From Alphaproteobacteria bacterium (GTDB taxonomy: Bacteria; Pseudomonadota; Alphaproteobacteria; Reyranellales; Reyranellaceae), in contig JAFAKN010000645.1 in assembly GCA_019235415.1 (NCBI GenBank), positions 1 through 43,635 on the forward strand: a stretch of 43,635 nucleotides of DNA. The letters are read 5' to 3'. The stretch's first letter is position 1. Each line of letters begins with the position of its first letter. Below, piece after piece: positions 1-8,759 of the stretch. Position numbers and translations under genes: made by a program. The notes beneath the pieces are model-generated. The model saw nothing but the letters and a program-made list of their open reading frames with translations. It was not told where the DNA came from and searched no databases.

Positions 1-61
1 GGAGGCGCTGTCTTCACTCTGAGCGACCGTCACGCCTTGCTCTAGCGGAGAAGCGCGACGC

Positions 62-241
62 TCAAGGGATGTTCACGTTCGTGATGCTGCCGGCAGCCTG
101 GCGTCCGGCGTCTTGCGCGTGCTGGTCGAGATCCACGGGGCCCGGTCTCGCCATTTTCTGCTCTTTGACGGAGAGCCAGTACGCGACGCCGACGACCACG
201 GCAAAGAGCCCGAGACTGAGTATGATCTCCAGCAAGCTCAT
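62..241 (-). CDS. Small single-pass membrane protein, unknown function
   Basis: Encodes 59 residues if it begins at the ATG at 241, which has an AAAGG Shine-Dalgarno-like stretch just upstream. A second in-frame ATG at 256 would add five residues. Residues about 3-23 form one hydrophobic helix rich in Leu, Val and Ile, followed by a short charged tail (KEQK) and a polar C-terminus. That is the build of a small bitopic inner-membrane protein. I do not recognise a family. It is divergent from the lytic transglycosylase gene. A reading frame of similar length on the other strand covers the same DNA, so coding status rests on the membrane helix and the ribosome site. Confidence 0.5.
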   Translation of the reverse strand: MSLLEIILSLGLFAVVVGVAYWLSVKEQKMARPGPVDLDQHAQDAGRQAAGSITNVNIP

Positions 242-256
242 ACTACCTTTTAGCAC

Positions 257-573
257 ATTTCGGAGGCCGGGACCTGCCAGCGCCTAGCAACGGGAGTGGC
301 CGGGCAGTGCCTACGATGCGAGAAGCTGACTTGATGGACGCGCCCTCCACACTGCCATCATGAGCCGCGAGTTCTCCGCCGCTTCAGGGTATCCTCGACC
401 GAGGCGTTGTGGCTGGCACAGCGGGGCGAGGCCGATCCTGTCGGCTACATTGCTGCTCAAGCGACGCCCCGGACTCGGCATCTCGGTGGCGCTGGAAGTC
501 GTCTAAAATTTGACTAGAATTGCCGGTAGTTGGCGGCCATTCTTCATCAAAAGCATTATCGGCTGGAGACGCC
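257..573. other. Gene-free stretch upstream of the lytic transglycosylase
   Basis: About 317 bases lie between the small divergent membrane gene and the transglycosylase start. I see no convincing reading frame, RNA gene or strong hairpin. The 3' part is locally AT-richer around 500-520 (TAAAAT at 504-509, TTGACT at 510-515), so a promoter for the downstream gene probably lies here. I could not pair a -35 and a -10 at good spacing. Confidence 0.5.
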
Positions 574-1455
574 ATGACATCGATCAGTCGACGCCTCCTG
601 TGTGCGGGCACTGCGTTGCTGCCCTTCGCGGCGCGGGCCGAGACCAGCGATCCCAAGCTCGCGGCGTGGCTGCGCGGCGTGCGCGCCGAGGCGCTGAAGG
701 CCGGCGTCGATGCCGGCACGCTCGATGCGGCGCTGGGCTCGGTCGAGGAGATCCCACGCGTCATGGAGCTCGCGCACAACCAGCCGGAGTTCAAGATGAC
801 CTGGGATCAGTATCTCGGGATCGTCGTTTCCGACGAACGCGTCACCAAGGGTCGTGCGCTGCTCAAGGAGAACCGGGCGCTGGTCGATCGCTTCGCCGTG
901 CCAACCGGCATCCCGAGCTCGACCGTAGTGGCGCTGTGGGGCATCGAGAGCAACTTCGGCACGCGGCTCGGCGACTTCGAGGTCGTGCCGGCGCTGGCGA
1001 CGCTCGCCTACAACAACTTCCGCGCCCAGTTCTTCCGCGGCCAGCTGATCGCGGCTCTGCAGATCGTGTCGCAGGGGCACATCGGCCTGCACCAGATGAA
1101 AGGCTCGTGGGCCGGCGCCATGGGCCAGTGCCAGTTCATCCCCACGAGCTTTTTAGCTTACGCCGCCGACGGTGACGGCGACGGGCGCAAGGACATCTGG
1201 ACCAACAAGGCCGACGTGTTCGCCTCGATCGTGAACTACCTCAACCGCGTCGGCTGGCGGCCCGGCCTGTCGTGGGGCGAGGAGGTCACCGGCGCCGGCG
1301 GGCAGGGCGGCGGCCGCATCGTGCGCCCGGCCGGGGCCAACGGGCCCGCCTTTCGCACGACCGAGAACTTCAAGGTCATCCTGCGCTGGAACCAATCGGA
1401 CTTCTTCGGCCTCGCGGTCGGGCTGTTGTCCGACAGAATCGCGGCGCCGGGATAA
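574..1455 (+). CDS. Lytic murein transglycosylase, MltB/SLT_2 family
   Basis: Cleaves the glycan strands of peptidoglycan in the periplasm, forming 1,6-anhydro-muramoyl ends. The 293-residue product starts at the ATG at 574, preceded by GGAGA at 565-569. It begins with a signal sequence (S-R-R-L-L, a hydrophobic core, then A-R-A-E). The family signature around G-I-E-S-N-F-G places the catalytic glutamate near residue 125, followed by the aromatic/Gly-rich M-G-Q-C-Q-F-I-P segment typical of SLT_2 domains. No lipobox is visible, so it is probably soluble in the periplasm, unlike E. coli MltB. RlpA and a D,D-carboxypeptidase follow, giving a cell-wall remodelling group. An upstream TTG at 520 is in frame but would bury the signal peptide. 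Confidence 0.9.
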   Translation: MTSISRRLLCAGTALLPFAARAETSDPKLAAWLRGVRAEALKAGVDAGTLDAALGSVEEIPRVMELAHNQPEFKMTWDQYLGIVVSDERVTKGRALLKENRALVDRFAVPTGIPSSTVVALWGIESNFGTRLGDFEVVPALATLAYNNFRAQFFRGQLIAALQIVSQGHIGLHQMKGSWAGAMGQCQFIPTSFLAYAADGDGDGRKDIWTNKADVFASIVNYLNRVGWRPGLSWGEEVTGAGGQGGGRIVRPAGANGPAFRTTENFKVILRWNQSDFFGLAVGLLSDRIAAPG

Positions 1456-1481
1456 GGGGCAGGCTCCTCGACCTCCTCAAT

Positions 1482-2519
1482 ATGAGGTATGATCAGCTTA
1501 CGATGCCCCAACGTGTAGTCAGCCCCCCCTCAGCGCAGGCCTTGCTGCGTCTGGGTATCGTGCTGGCCACCGCGGCGAGCGTCGCGGCCTGCGGCTCGTC
1601 CAGCAGCCGCCATGTCGCCCAGAGCCAGACGGGCGCCTACAAGATCGGCCCGCCCTACAAGGTCGATGGCGTCTGGTACACGCCGCAGGAAGAGTTCAAC
1701 CATGTCGAGACCGGCGTCGCGTCGTGGTACGGGCCGGGTTTCCACGGCAAGTCGACCGCCAACGGCGAGCGCTACGACCAGAGCGAACGGACCGCCGCGC
1801 ACCGCACCCTGCAGATGCCGGCCATCGTGCGGGTGACCAACCTGGACAATGGGCGCTCGACCGTGGTGCGCATCAACGACCGCGGCCCGTTCGCCCGCAG
1901 CCGCGTCATCGACCTGTCGCGCCAGGCCGCCGATGAGCTCGACATCGTGCGCATGGGCACGGCGCATGTCCGCATCGACCAGATGTCCGCAGAGAGCCAG
2001 GCCGTGAAAGAGGTCGCGTTGAACGGCGGAGGGCCGTCGGAGCAGATGACGGCCGTGGCGCAGGTCTCCTCCGGCCGACGCACGGCGCAGCCGGCCCCGA
2101 CGCAGGCCGTGGCCTATGCGCCGCCCCCTTCGCCGCCGGCCCCTCAGCAACCGCCCCCTCAGCAGCAGCCGACGCCCGCGGTATGGCAACCGAGCAGCCC
2201 GCCGCCGGAAGCCGTTCCCGTCTCGAGCCGCGGGGTGGCGGGCGGCGCGACCGTGTCGTCGCTGGTCGCCGGCAACGCCCTGCACCCGGCCGGCGGCTTC
2301 TACGTGCAGACCGGCGCGTTCTCGACGCCGGAAAACGCCGAGCGTCAGCGCGACGCCGTCAGCAGCTACGGCGTGAGCGAAGTTTCCCAGGGCTCCGCGA
2401 GCGGACGCGAGGTCTACCGCGTCCGCCTGGGTCCCTATACAACCCCGGATGCCGCCGGCATTGTCGCCGATCGGCTGAAGCGGTCAGGCTATGGTGATGC
2501 CCGTGTCGTTGCGAACTGA
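1482..2519 (+). CDS. rlpA: RlpA family septal-ring lipoprotein with SPOR domain
   Basis: RlpA proteins bind or cleave denuded glycan strands at the division site. The product is 345 residues from the ATG at 1482; the ATG at 1503 would remove seven. It has a lipoprotein signal peptide ending in V-A-A-C (lipobox). A double-psi beta-barrel domain follows, with the family hallmarks G-V-A-S-W-Y-G, H-R-T-L, V-R-V-T-N-L and R-I-N-D-R-G-P-F. Next is a long Pro/Gln-rich linker of about 60 residues. A C-terminal SPOR domain (F-Y-V-Q-T-G-A-F through Y-R-V-R-L-G-P) would target septal glycan. The 3' end overlaps the next gene by 29 bases, suggesting cotranscription with the carboxypeptidase. Confidence 0.92.
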   Translation: MRYDQLTMPQRVVSPPSAQALLRLGIVLATAASVAACGSSSSRHVAQSQTGAYKIGPPYKVDGVWYTPQEEFNHVETGVASWYGPGFHGKSTANGERYDQSERTAAHRTLQMPAIVRVTNLDNGRSTVVRINDRGPFARSRVIDLSRQAADELDIVRMGTAHVRIDQMSAESQAVKEVALNGGGPSEQMTAVAQVSSGRRTAQPAPTQAVAYAPPPSPPAPQQPPPQQQPTPAVWQPSSPPPEAVPVSSRGVAGGATVSSLVAGNALHPAGGFYVQTGAFSTPENAERQRDAVSSYGVSEVSQGSASGREVYRVRLGPYTTPDAAGIVADRLKRSGYGDARVVAN

Positions 2520-3816
2520 TCGATTCCGCTCCCTGTTGGCAATCTTCATCGCGCTGAGCCTCGGCGGCGCTGGTCTCGGCGGTACCGGCCTCGACGTGCT
2601 GGCCCAGCAGGCCGACCCGACGCCGAGCAAGCGGCCGGCGCAACAGAAGCCGCCGGCCAAGCCGCGCCAGCCGGGCGCCGCTGCGGCCAAGCCGCCCTCG
2701 GCCAAGGCCGAGGCGGCCAAGACCGAGGCGCTGCCGCCCTCTCAGATCGGCATTGGGACGCTCGCCCGGCAGGCCTACATGGTCGACCCGCTGACCTCGA
2801 CGGTGCTTCTCTTCAAGGAAGCCGACAAGCCGATGCATCCCTCGTCGATGGCCAAGATGATGACGATCTACATCGTCTTCGAGGAGCTGGCCTCGGGACG
2901 GCTGAAGCTCGACACCAAGTTCCGCGTGAGCGAGCGGGCGCGCAACATGGGCGGCTCGCGGATGTTCGTCGAGCTCGGCAGCGAGGTCTCGGTCGAGGAT
3001 CTCCTGAAGGGCATGATCGTGCTCTCGGGCAACGACGCCTGCGTGGTGATCGCCGAAGGCTTGGCCGGCAACGAGGACAGCTTCGCCGAGCGCATGACGC
3101 GCAAAGGGCGCGAGCTCGGCATGAGCGCTACGACATTCAAGAACGCCTCGGGCTGGCCGGCCGAGGGACAATGGACCACGGCGCGCGACCTCGCGGTGCT
3201 GGCTTGGCACACCATCGAGGATTTTCCGCAGTACTATCACTACTATTCGGAGTCCAACTGGACCTACAACAACATCAAGCAGGAGAACCGTAACCGCCTG
3301 CTGAAGATCACCCCCGGCACCGACGGCCTCAAGACCGGCCACACGGAGGAGGGCGGCTTCGGCCAGGCGACCTCGGTGGTGCGCGACGGTCGCCGCCTGA
3401 TCCTGATCGTGAACGGGCTGACGACGATGGCCGAACGCGCGCATGAGACGGCACGGCTGATGGAATGGGGCTTCCGCGAAACGACCAACACGACGGTATT
3501 CCGCGCCGGCGACGTCGTCGCCGAGGCCCCGGTGTGGCTCGGCACGCAGGACAAGGTGCCGCTGGTGGTGTCCAAGCCGATTGCGGTCACGACGCCGACC
3601 GGCCAACCGGCCTCGCCGCGCGTCACGGCGAAATTCGATGGGCCGTTGCCGGCGCCCATCGCCAAGGGCACCCAGCTCGGCACCGCGGCGCTCACCATGC
3701 CGGACGGCCGGGTGGTCGAATATCCGCTCGAAGCCGGCACCGACGTGCCGCGTCGCGGCGTGCTCGGCCGAGTCGCCGGGATGATCCAGCACTACCTGTT
3801 CGGCTGGTGGTCGTGA
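2491..3816 (+). CDS. D-alanyl-D-alanine carboxypeptidase (peptidase S11, DacA/PBP5-like)
   Basis: Removes the terminal D-Ala from peptidoglycan pentapeptides in the periplasm. The 441-residue protein shows the three penicillin-binding motifs in order: S-M-A-K with the nucleophile at Ser119 and Lys122, S-G-N in L-S-G-N-D-A, and K-T-G in L-K-T-G-H-T. A hydrophobic N-terminal helix (about 14-35) is the export signal. An unusually long Pro/Ala/Lys-rich linker (about 41-83) separates it from the catalytic domain. A C-terminal S11 beta domain ends in an amphipathic G-M-I-Q-H-Y-L-F-G-W-W, typical of PBP5 membrane anchoring. The ATG at 2491 lies inside rlpA; an ATG at 2497 is equally possible. Confidence 0.9.
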   Translation: MVMPVSLRTDRFRSLLAIFIALSLGGAGLGGTGLDVLAQQADPTPSKRPAQQKPPAKPRQPGAAAAKPPSAKAEAAKTEALPPSQIGIGTLARQAYMVDPLTSTVLLFKEADKPMHPSSMAKMMTIYIVFEELASGRLKLDTKFRVSERARNMGGSRMFVELGSEVSVEDLLKGMIVLSGNDACVVIAEGLAGNEDSFAERMTRKGRELGMSATTFKNASGWPAEGQWTTARDLAVLAWHTIEDFPQYYHYYSESNWTYNNIKQENRNRLLKITPGTDGLKTGHTEEGGFGQATSVVRDGRRLILIVNGLTTMAERAHETARLMEWGFRETTNTTVFRAGDVVAEAPVWLGTQDKVPLVVSKPIAVTTPTGQPASPRVTAKFDGPLPAPIAKGTQLGTAALTMPDGRVVEYPLEAGTDVPRRGVLGRVAGMIQHYLFGWWS

Positions 3817-4451
3817 GCGAAGCGTCTTCGGGACGCTTCATCACCCTCGAAGGCGGCGAAGGCGCAGGCAAATCCACCCAGATCGCGCGCCTGAAGGCGT
3901 GGCTCGAAGCGCGCGGCCGCCGCGTGCTGGCGACGCGCGAGCCGGGTGGCTCGCCGGGTGCGGAGATGATCCGCAAGCTCCTGGTCGAAGGCCCGATCGA
4001 GCGTTGGGACGGCAACACCGAGGCGTTGCTGCATTTCGCGGCGCGCCGGGACCATCTGCGCTCGACCATCTGGCCGGCGCTCAAGCGCGGCGAATGGGTG
4101 CTGAGCGACCGGTTCGCCGATTCGACCCTTGCGTATCAGGGCTACGGCCACGGGCTCGATCCGGCGATCTTCTCGCAGCTCTCGCGGATTGCCATGCAGG
4201 ACTTCCGGCCCCATCTCACGCTGATCCTCGACCTGCCGATCGACCTCGGCCTCAGCCGCGCGGCAAAGCGCCGAAGCCTGGAGACCCGCTATGAAAGTCT
4301 GCCGCGCGACTTCCATGCCCGCGTCCGCACCGGCTTTCTCGAGATCGCTGCGCGCGAACCAGAGCGCTGCGTGGTGATCGACGCGACAAGCGATGTCGAC
4401 GCCGTCGCGGCCGCCATTGCCGGAGCCGTCGGCGAGCGGCTGGGGAGCTAG
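3813..4451 (+). CDS. tmk: Thymidylate kinase
   Basis: Phosphorylates dTMP to dTDP for DNA synthesis in the cytoplasm. The 212-residue size matches the family. The P-loop is G-G-E-G-A-G-K-S-T near the N-terminus; the R-E-P-G-G-S substrate motif and the D-R-F-A-D-S-T-L-A-Y-Q-G signature follow. The start is the GTG at 3813, whose GTGA overlaps the stop of the carboxypeptidase, with GGTGG just upstream; this implies translational coupling. The reading frame stays open far upstream inside the previous gene, but that part does not look like Tmk. holB follows after three bases. Confidence 0.95.
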   Translation: MSEASSGRFITLEGGEGAGKSTQIARLKAWLEARGRRVLATREPGGSPGAEMIRKLLVEGPIERWDGNTEALLHFAARRDHLRSTIWPALKRGEWVLSDRFADSTLAYQGYGHGLDPAIFSQLSRIAMQDFRPHLTLILDLPIDLGLSRAAKRRSLETRYESLPRDFHARVRTGFLEIAAREPERCVVIDATSDVDAVAAAIAGAVGERLGS

Positions 4452-4454
4452 CGG

Positions 4455-5585
4455 ATGGCCAGGGTCAAGGTGAGCGCCGACGCGGGTGATCTCGAAAAGC
4501 TCGAATGGCCGCACGACTGGCCGCCGGCGTGGCGCAGCCAGGATTTGCTCGGTCACAAGGCTGCGGAGGAGACGTTGCTGGCGGCGCATGGCAGCGGCCG
4601 CCTGCATCATGCCTGGCTGCTGGCCGGCCCGCGCGGTATCGGCAAGGCCACTTTGGCCTGGCGGTTCGCACGCTTCCTGTTGGTGGGCCAGGCGCAAGGC
4701 GGGCTGTTCGGAGACGGGCCGCAGACTCTCGACGTGTCGGCCGATGCGCCCGGCCGCGCGCTGATCGACGCGCGTTCGCATCCCGACCTGTTCCATTTGC
4801 GCCGCACGCTCAACCCTGACACCGGCCGCATGCGGGCCGAGATCGCCGTCGACGACGTCCGCGACCTCGGTGGGTTCATGCACATGACGCCCGCCCTCGG
4901 CCAATGGCGCGTGGCGATCGTCGATGCCGCCGATGAGATGAACCGCAACAGTGCCAACGCGGTGCTGAAGATCCTCGAAGAGCCGCCACCCAATGCAGTG
5001 CTGCTGATCGTGACGCATGCGCCCGGACGGCTACTGCCGACCATCCGCTCGCGCTGCCGTCGCCTCACGCTGCCGCCGCTTTCGCAAGAGACCGTTATGA
5101 AGCTCCTGGAAGCGCATGCGCCGGCGCTTTCGGCCGACGAGCGCGCGGTCCTCGCCCAGCTCAGCGAGGGCAGCATCGGGCGGGCGCTGGAATTGAGCGG
5201 CGCCGGCAGCCTGGAGCTCTACCGCGAGATGGTCGACGTGCTGGCAACCTTGCCCGAGCTCGACATGCCGCGGCTGCACGGCTTCGCCGAACGCTTTGCG
5301 CGCCGCGGCGAGGAGGCGAACGCCGCTTGGCGCTCGCTCGGCTACCTGTTCGACGGCTGGCTGAAGGGGCTCGCGCGGCAAGCTGCGGTCGGGCAGGAAG
5401 CTGCAGCCATCGTGCCGTCGGAGCGCGGTCTGCGCGGGCGTCTGCTGACCGGAGCGAGCCTTGATCGCTGGATCGAGGCATGGGAGAAGGTCGCCGACCT
5501 GTTGTCGCGCGCCGACGCAGTCAACCTCGACCGCAAGCAGACGGTGCTCGGCAGCTTCCTGCTCCTGCAATCGGCGATGCGTTGA
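4455..5585 (+). CDS. holB: DNA polymerase III subunit delta'
   Basis: Part of the clamp loader that places the beta sliding clamp on DNA. The 376-residue AAA+ protein begins at the ATG at 4455 behind GGGGAG at 4442-4447. The Walker A-like motif G-P-R-G-I-G-K-A-T (58-66) has Ala65 where active ATPases have Ser/Thr, which fits the known inability of delta' to hydrolyse ATP. The S-R-C motif (T-I-R-S-R-C-R-R-L-T) used in clamp loaders is present. The four-cysteine zinc module of E. coli delta' is absent. The tmk-holB-metG-tatD order is a common conserved cluster. Confidence 0.93.
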   Translation: MARVKVSADAGDLEKLEWPHDWPPAWRSQDLLGHKAAEETLLAAHGSGRLHHAWLLAGPRGIGKATLAWRFARFLLVGQAQGGLFGDGPQTLDVSADAPGRALIDARSHPDLFHLRRTLNPDTGRMRAEIAVDDVRDLGGFMHMTPALGQWRVAIVDAADEMNRNSANAVLKILEEPPPNAVLLIVTHAPGRLLPTIRSRCRRLTLPPLSQETVMKLLEAHAPALSADERAVLAQLSEGSIGRALELSGAGSLELYREMVDVLATLPELDMPRLHGFAERFARRGEEANAAWRSLGYLFDGWLKGLARQAAVGQEAAAIVPSERGLRGRLLTGASLDRWIEAWEKVADLLSRADAVNLDRKQTVLGSFLLLQSAMR

Positions 5586-5610
5586 GGCGGCGACAGTCGG
5601 AGTTGAGCGC

Positions 5611-7164
5611 ATGTCGTCCCGCAAGACCTATTACGTCACCACCCCGATCTATTACGTCAACGACGTGCCGCACATCGGGCATGCCTACACGACGCTTGCC
5701 TGCGACGTGCTCGCCCGCTTCATGCGCCTCGACGGGCGCGACGTGCACTTCCTCACCGGCACCGACGAGCACGGCCAGAAGATCGAGAAGGCCGCCGCCG
5801 CCGCCGGCCTCGCGCCTCAGGCCTTCGCCGACAAGGTGAGCGTGTCGTTCCGCGAGCTGATCGGGGCCATGAACTACAGTCCCGACAACTTCATCCGCAC
5901 CACAGAGCCGCGCCACTATCGAGCCTGCCAGGCGCTGTGGGAGAAGCTCGAGGAGGCGGGCGACATCTATCTCGGCAAGTACGCCGGCTGGTATTCGGTG
6001 CGCGACGAGACTTATTTCGTCGAAGGCGAGACCGAGGTCGGGCCGGACAGCAAGCGGCGCGCCCTCTCGACCGGCGCCGAGGTCGAATGGGTCGAGGAGC
6101 CGTCGTATTTCTTCCGGCTGTCGGCGTGGGCCGAGCGTCTGCTGGCGTTCTATGAGGCCAACCCGCGCTTCATCGCGCCTGAGAGCCGGCGCAACGAGGT
6201 GCTGAGCTTCGTCCGCGGCGGGCTGCAGGACCTCTCGGTCTCGCGCACCAGCTTCTCGTGGGGCGTGCCGGTGCCGGGCGATCCCAAGCACGTGATGTAT
6301 GTGTGGCTCGATGCGCTGACCAACTACATCACCGAGTGCGGCTATCCCGATACGTCGGACGCGCTGTGGAAGTTCTGGCCCGCCGACCTGCATATGGTCG
6401 GCAAGGACATCATCCGCTTCCATTGCGTGTTCTGGCCGGCCTTCCTGATGGCCGCCGGCGTGGCGCCGCCCCAGCGGGTGTTCGCCCACGGCTGGTGGAC
6501 CAACGAGGGCCAGAAGATCTCCAAGTCGCTCGGCAACGTGATCGACCCTGTCGAGCTGGTGGCGACCTATGGTCTCGATCCGGTGCGCTACTTCCTGCTG
6601 CGCGAGGTGCCGTTCGGCAACGACGGAGACTTCCAAAGGCGCGCCATGATCGGCCGCCTGAATGGCGATCTCGCGAATGCCTACGGCAATCTCTGCCAGC
6701 GTGTGTTGTCGATCGTGGCGCGCAACTGCGGCGGCCAGGTGCCGGGGAAGGGGCCACTGATCGACGCGGATACGGCCCTGCTCGAGCGCGCCCGGGCTCT
6801 GCTCGCCATCGTACGCACCGAGCTCGAGGAGCAGGCCTTCCATCGCGCGCTCGCAGCGCTATGGGACGTCGTCGGCGAGGCCAATCGCTACGTCGACGCG
6901 CAAGCGCCCTGGGCGCTCGCCAAGACCGATCCGGCCCGGCGCGACACGGTCCTGTGGGTGCTGGCCGAGACGATCCGGCGCGTCACCCTGCTGGTGCAGC
7001 CGTTCATGCCAGGCTCGGCCGCGCGGATTCTCGACCAGCTGGCGGTGCCGGAAGCACAGCGCGCGTTTTCGGCTTTCGATGCGGAGCTGTTGCCCGGGAC
7101 GGCGCTGCCCGCGCCCCAGGGCGTGTTCCCGCGCTACGCCGAGCCGGCGAAAGCCGCCAGCTGA
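5611..7164 (+). CDS. metG: Methionyl-tRNA synthetase
   Basis: Charges tRNA-Met with methionine. The start is the ATG at 5611 with GGAG at 5599-5602, giving 517 residues. The class I signatures are H-I-G-H at 21-24 and K-I-S-K-S at 302-306. The zinc-knuckle cysteines of the longer E. coli type are missing in the W-Y-S-V-R-D-E-T-Y-F region, so this is the short zinc-free form. The C-terminal dimerisation/tRNA-binding (EMAP-like) domain is also absent. An upstream in-frame start within holB is unlikely because conserved residues begin immediately after 5611. The stop overlaps the next start by one base (TGATG). Confidence 0.95.
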   Translation: MSSRKTYYVTTPIYYVNDVPHIGHAYTTLACDVLARFMRLDGRDVHFLTGTDEHGQKIEKAAAAAGLAPQAFADKVSVSFRELIGAMNYSPDNFIRTTEPRHYRACQALWEKLEEAGDIYLGKYAGWYSVRDETYFVEGETEVGPDSKRRALSTGAEVEWVEEPSYFFRLSAWAERLLAFYEANPRFIAPESRRNEVLSFVRGGLQDLSVSRTSFSWGVPVPGDPKHVMYVWLDALTNYITECGYPDTSDALWKFWPADLHMVGKDIIRFHCVFWPAFLMAAGVAPPQRVFAHGWWTNEGQKISKSLGNVIDPVELVATYGLDPVRYFLLREVPFGNDGDFQRRAMIGRLNGDLANAYGNLCQRVLSIVARNCGGQVPGKGPLIDADTALLERARALLAIVRTELEEQAFHRALAALWDVVGEANRYVDAQAPWALAKTDPARRDTVLWVLAETIRRVTLLVQPFMPGSAARILDQLAVPEAQRAFSAFDAELLPGTALPAPQGVFPRYAEPAKAAS

Positions 7165-7952
7165 TGCTCATCGACAGTCACTGCCATCTCGACTTTCCCC
7201 AGCTTGCCGCCGATGAGACGGGCGTGCTGGCGCGCGCACGGACCGCCGGTGTCGCGGGCATGCTGACCATCGGCACGCGGCTCGATCAGTTCGACGGCGT
7301 GCGGGCGATCGCCGAGCGGCACGCCAACGTCTGGTGCTCGGTCGGCGTCCATCCGCACGAGGCCAAGGAGGAGGGGCAGCGCACCCCGGACCGGCTGGTC
7401 GAGGCGACACGTCATCCCAAGGTCATCGGCATCGGCGAAACCGGCCTCGATTTCTACTACGAGCACAGCCCGCGCGCCGAGCAGGCGGAGAGCTTCCGCA
7501 GTCACATTGCGGCGGCGCGCCAGACCGGCCTGCCGCTGATCGTGCATACCCGCGACGCCGACCGCGAGACCGGCGACATCCTCGAGGAGGAGTACGCCAA
7601 GGGCCCTTTTCCGGGCCTGATCCATTGCTTCAGCTCGGGACCTGGGCTGGCGCGGCGAGCGCTGGACCTGGGGCTCTACATTTCGATCTCGGGCATCGTC
7701 ACCTTCAAGGCGGCGGAGGATCTGCGCGCGCTGGTGCGCGAGCTGCCGATCGACCGCCTGCTGGTCGAGACCGACGCGCCCTACCTCGCGCCGGTGCCCA
7801 AGCGCGGCAAGACCAACGAGCCCGCCTTCGTCGCCCACACAGCCGCCAAGGTCGCCGAGCTCAAGGGCATCGACCTCGCGGCGCTGGAACGCGCCACGAC
7901 GGAGAACTTCTTCCGGCTGTTCGCCAAGGCGGAGCGGCGAGCGTGCGAGTGA
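7164..7952 (+). CDS. TatD family metal-dependent DNase
   Basis: A TIM-barrel hydrolase of the TatD/YcfH family, 262 residues, probably a 3'-5' exonuclease or nucleic-acid quality-control enzyme. The metal ligands are recognisable: D-S-H-C-H-L-D at the N-terminus, the glutamate in G-E-T-G-L-D-F-Y, His in V-H-T-R-D-A, His in I-H-C-F-S and Asp in V-E-T-D-A-P-Y-L. The ATG at 7164 shares its A with the metG stop, so translation is coupled. The usual genomic partner is the MBL-fold enzyme that overlaps its 3' end. Confidence 0.92.
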   Translation: MLIDSHCHLDFPQLAADETGVLARARTAGVAGMLTIGTRLDQFDGVRAIAERHANVWCSVGVHPHEAKEEGQRTPDRLVEATRHPKVIGIGETGLDFYYEHSPRAEQAESFRSHIAAARQTGLPLIVHTRDADRETGDILEEEYAKGPFPGLIHCFSSGPGLARRALDLGLYISISGIVTFKAAEDLRALVRELPIDRLLVETDAPYLAPVPKRGKTNEPAFVAHTAAKVAELKGIDLAALERATTENFFRLFAKAERRACE

Positions 7953-8728
7953 CGATCCTGGGCTGCGGCACGTCGGGCGGCGTGCCGCGCGTCGGTGGCA
8001 AGGAAGGAAAGGGCGAGTGGGGGGCGGCCAACTCGGCCGATCCGCGCAACCGGCGCCGCCGCTGTTCGATCCTGGTCGAGGACCGCGGCAAGACGGTCCT
8101 GGTCGACACCTCGCCGGATGTGCGGGCGCAATTGCTCGATGCCGAGGTCGAGCGGGTCGATGCGGTGATCTGGACCCACGAGCACGCCGATCAGGTCCAC
8201 GGGATCGACGATCTGCGCCCCTTCGCCTTGCGGCAGGGGCCGATCGAAAGCTGGGCCAATGCCCGCACCCAAGACATCCTGCTGCGCCGTTTCCGCTACT
8301 GCTTCGAGGCCGAGGAGAACGGTTTCTACAATCCGATCTACCGGCCGTCGGTGGTCGATGGACCGTTCGAGCCGGCCGGTATCAAGGCCATTCCCTTCTT
8401 GCAGGACCACGGCACAACCCTGTCGCTCGGCCTGCGGTTCGGCCCGATCGCCTATGCCAACGACGTCGTGCGCCTGTCCGAGGAGGCATTTGAGGCGATG
8501 GCCGGGGTGAGGGTGCTGATCGTCGACGCCATGCGGTTCCGGCCGCATGGCACGCACGCCCACCTCGACCGAGCGCTGGAATGGATCGAACGGGTTCGCC
8601 CACAGCGGGCTTTCTTGACCAACATGCATGTCGACATGGACTATGCCGAGGTGGACCGGCTGACGCCCCCGCACGTGCAGCCCTGCCATGACGGGCTGGT
8701 CATCGAAGTGGAGGGAGGAACCCATTAG
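7943..8728 (+). CDS. MBL-fold metal-dependent hydrolase (PhnP/RNase Z-like)
   Basis: A metallo-beta-lactamase-fold phosphodiesterase-type enzyme, 261 residues. It starts L-G-C-G-T-S-G-G-V-P-R, typical of the PhnP-like group, and carries the metal motif T-H-E-H-A-D-Q-V-H-G-I-D-D. The usual His after Asp is Gln here. Later ligands appear to be H-G-T (near L-Q-D-H-G-T) and the H-M-H/N-M-H-V-D segment near the end. Start: GTG at 7943, chosen because GGAG at 7931-7934 is eight bases upstream; a GTG at 7949 would give a four-base overlap with tatD. The substrate is unknown. A role in nucleotide or cyclic phosphate metabolism is inferred from the family only. Confidence 0.88.
   Translation: MRVTILGCGTSGGVPRVGGKEGKGEWGAANSADPRNRRRRCSILVEDRGKTVLVDTSPDVRAQLLDAEVERVDAVIWTHEHADQVHGIDDLRPFALRQGPIESWANARTQDILLRRFRYCFEAEENGFYNPIYRPSVVDGPFEPAGIKAIPFLQDHGTTLSLGLRFGPIAYANDVVRLSEEAFEAMAGVRVLIVDAMRFRPHGTHAHLDRALEWIERVRPQRAFLTNMHVDMDYAEVDRLTPPHVQPCHDGLVIEVEGGTH
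8711..8720 (+). promoter_or_regulatory. Strong Shine-Dalgarno-like site with no standard start at the right distance
   Basis: GAGGGAGGAA lies inside the last codons of the MBL gene. Four to five bases downstream the frame of the next gene reads ATT (8724), overlapping the MBL stop as ATTAG. The nearest conventional in-frame starts, TTG at 8739 and GTG at 8760, are much too far from this site. Either the next gene uses an ATT start, or the site is coincidental. Confidence 0.35.
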
Positions 8729-8759
8729 CGACAATGACTTGCCCTCCTCGGTTAAGGTA

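Noticed and set aside
384-794. 136-codon minus-strand frame near the transglycosylase
   Set aside because: Overlaps the signal peptide and mature region of the transglycosylase, Ser/Ala/Arg-rich and without a domain.
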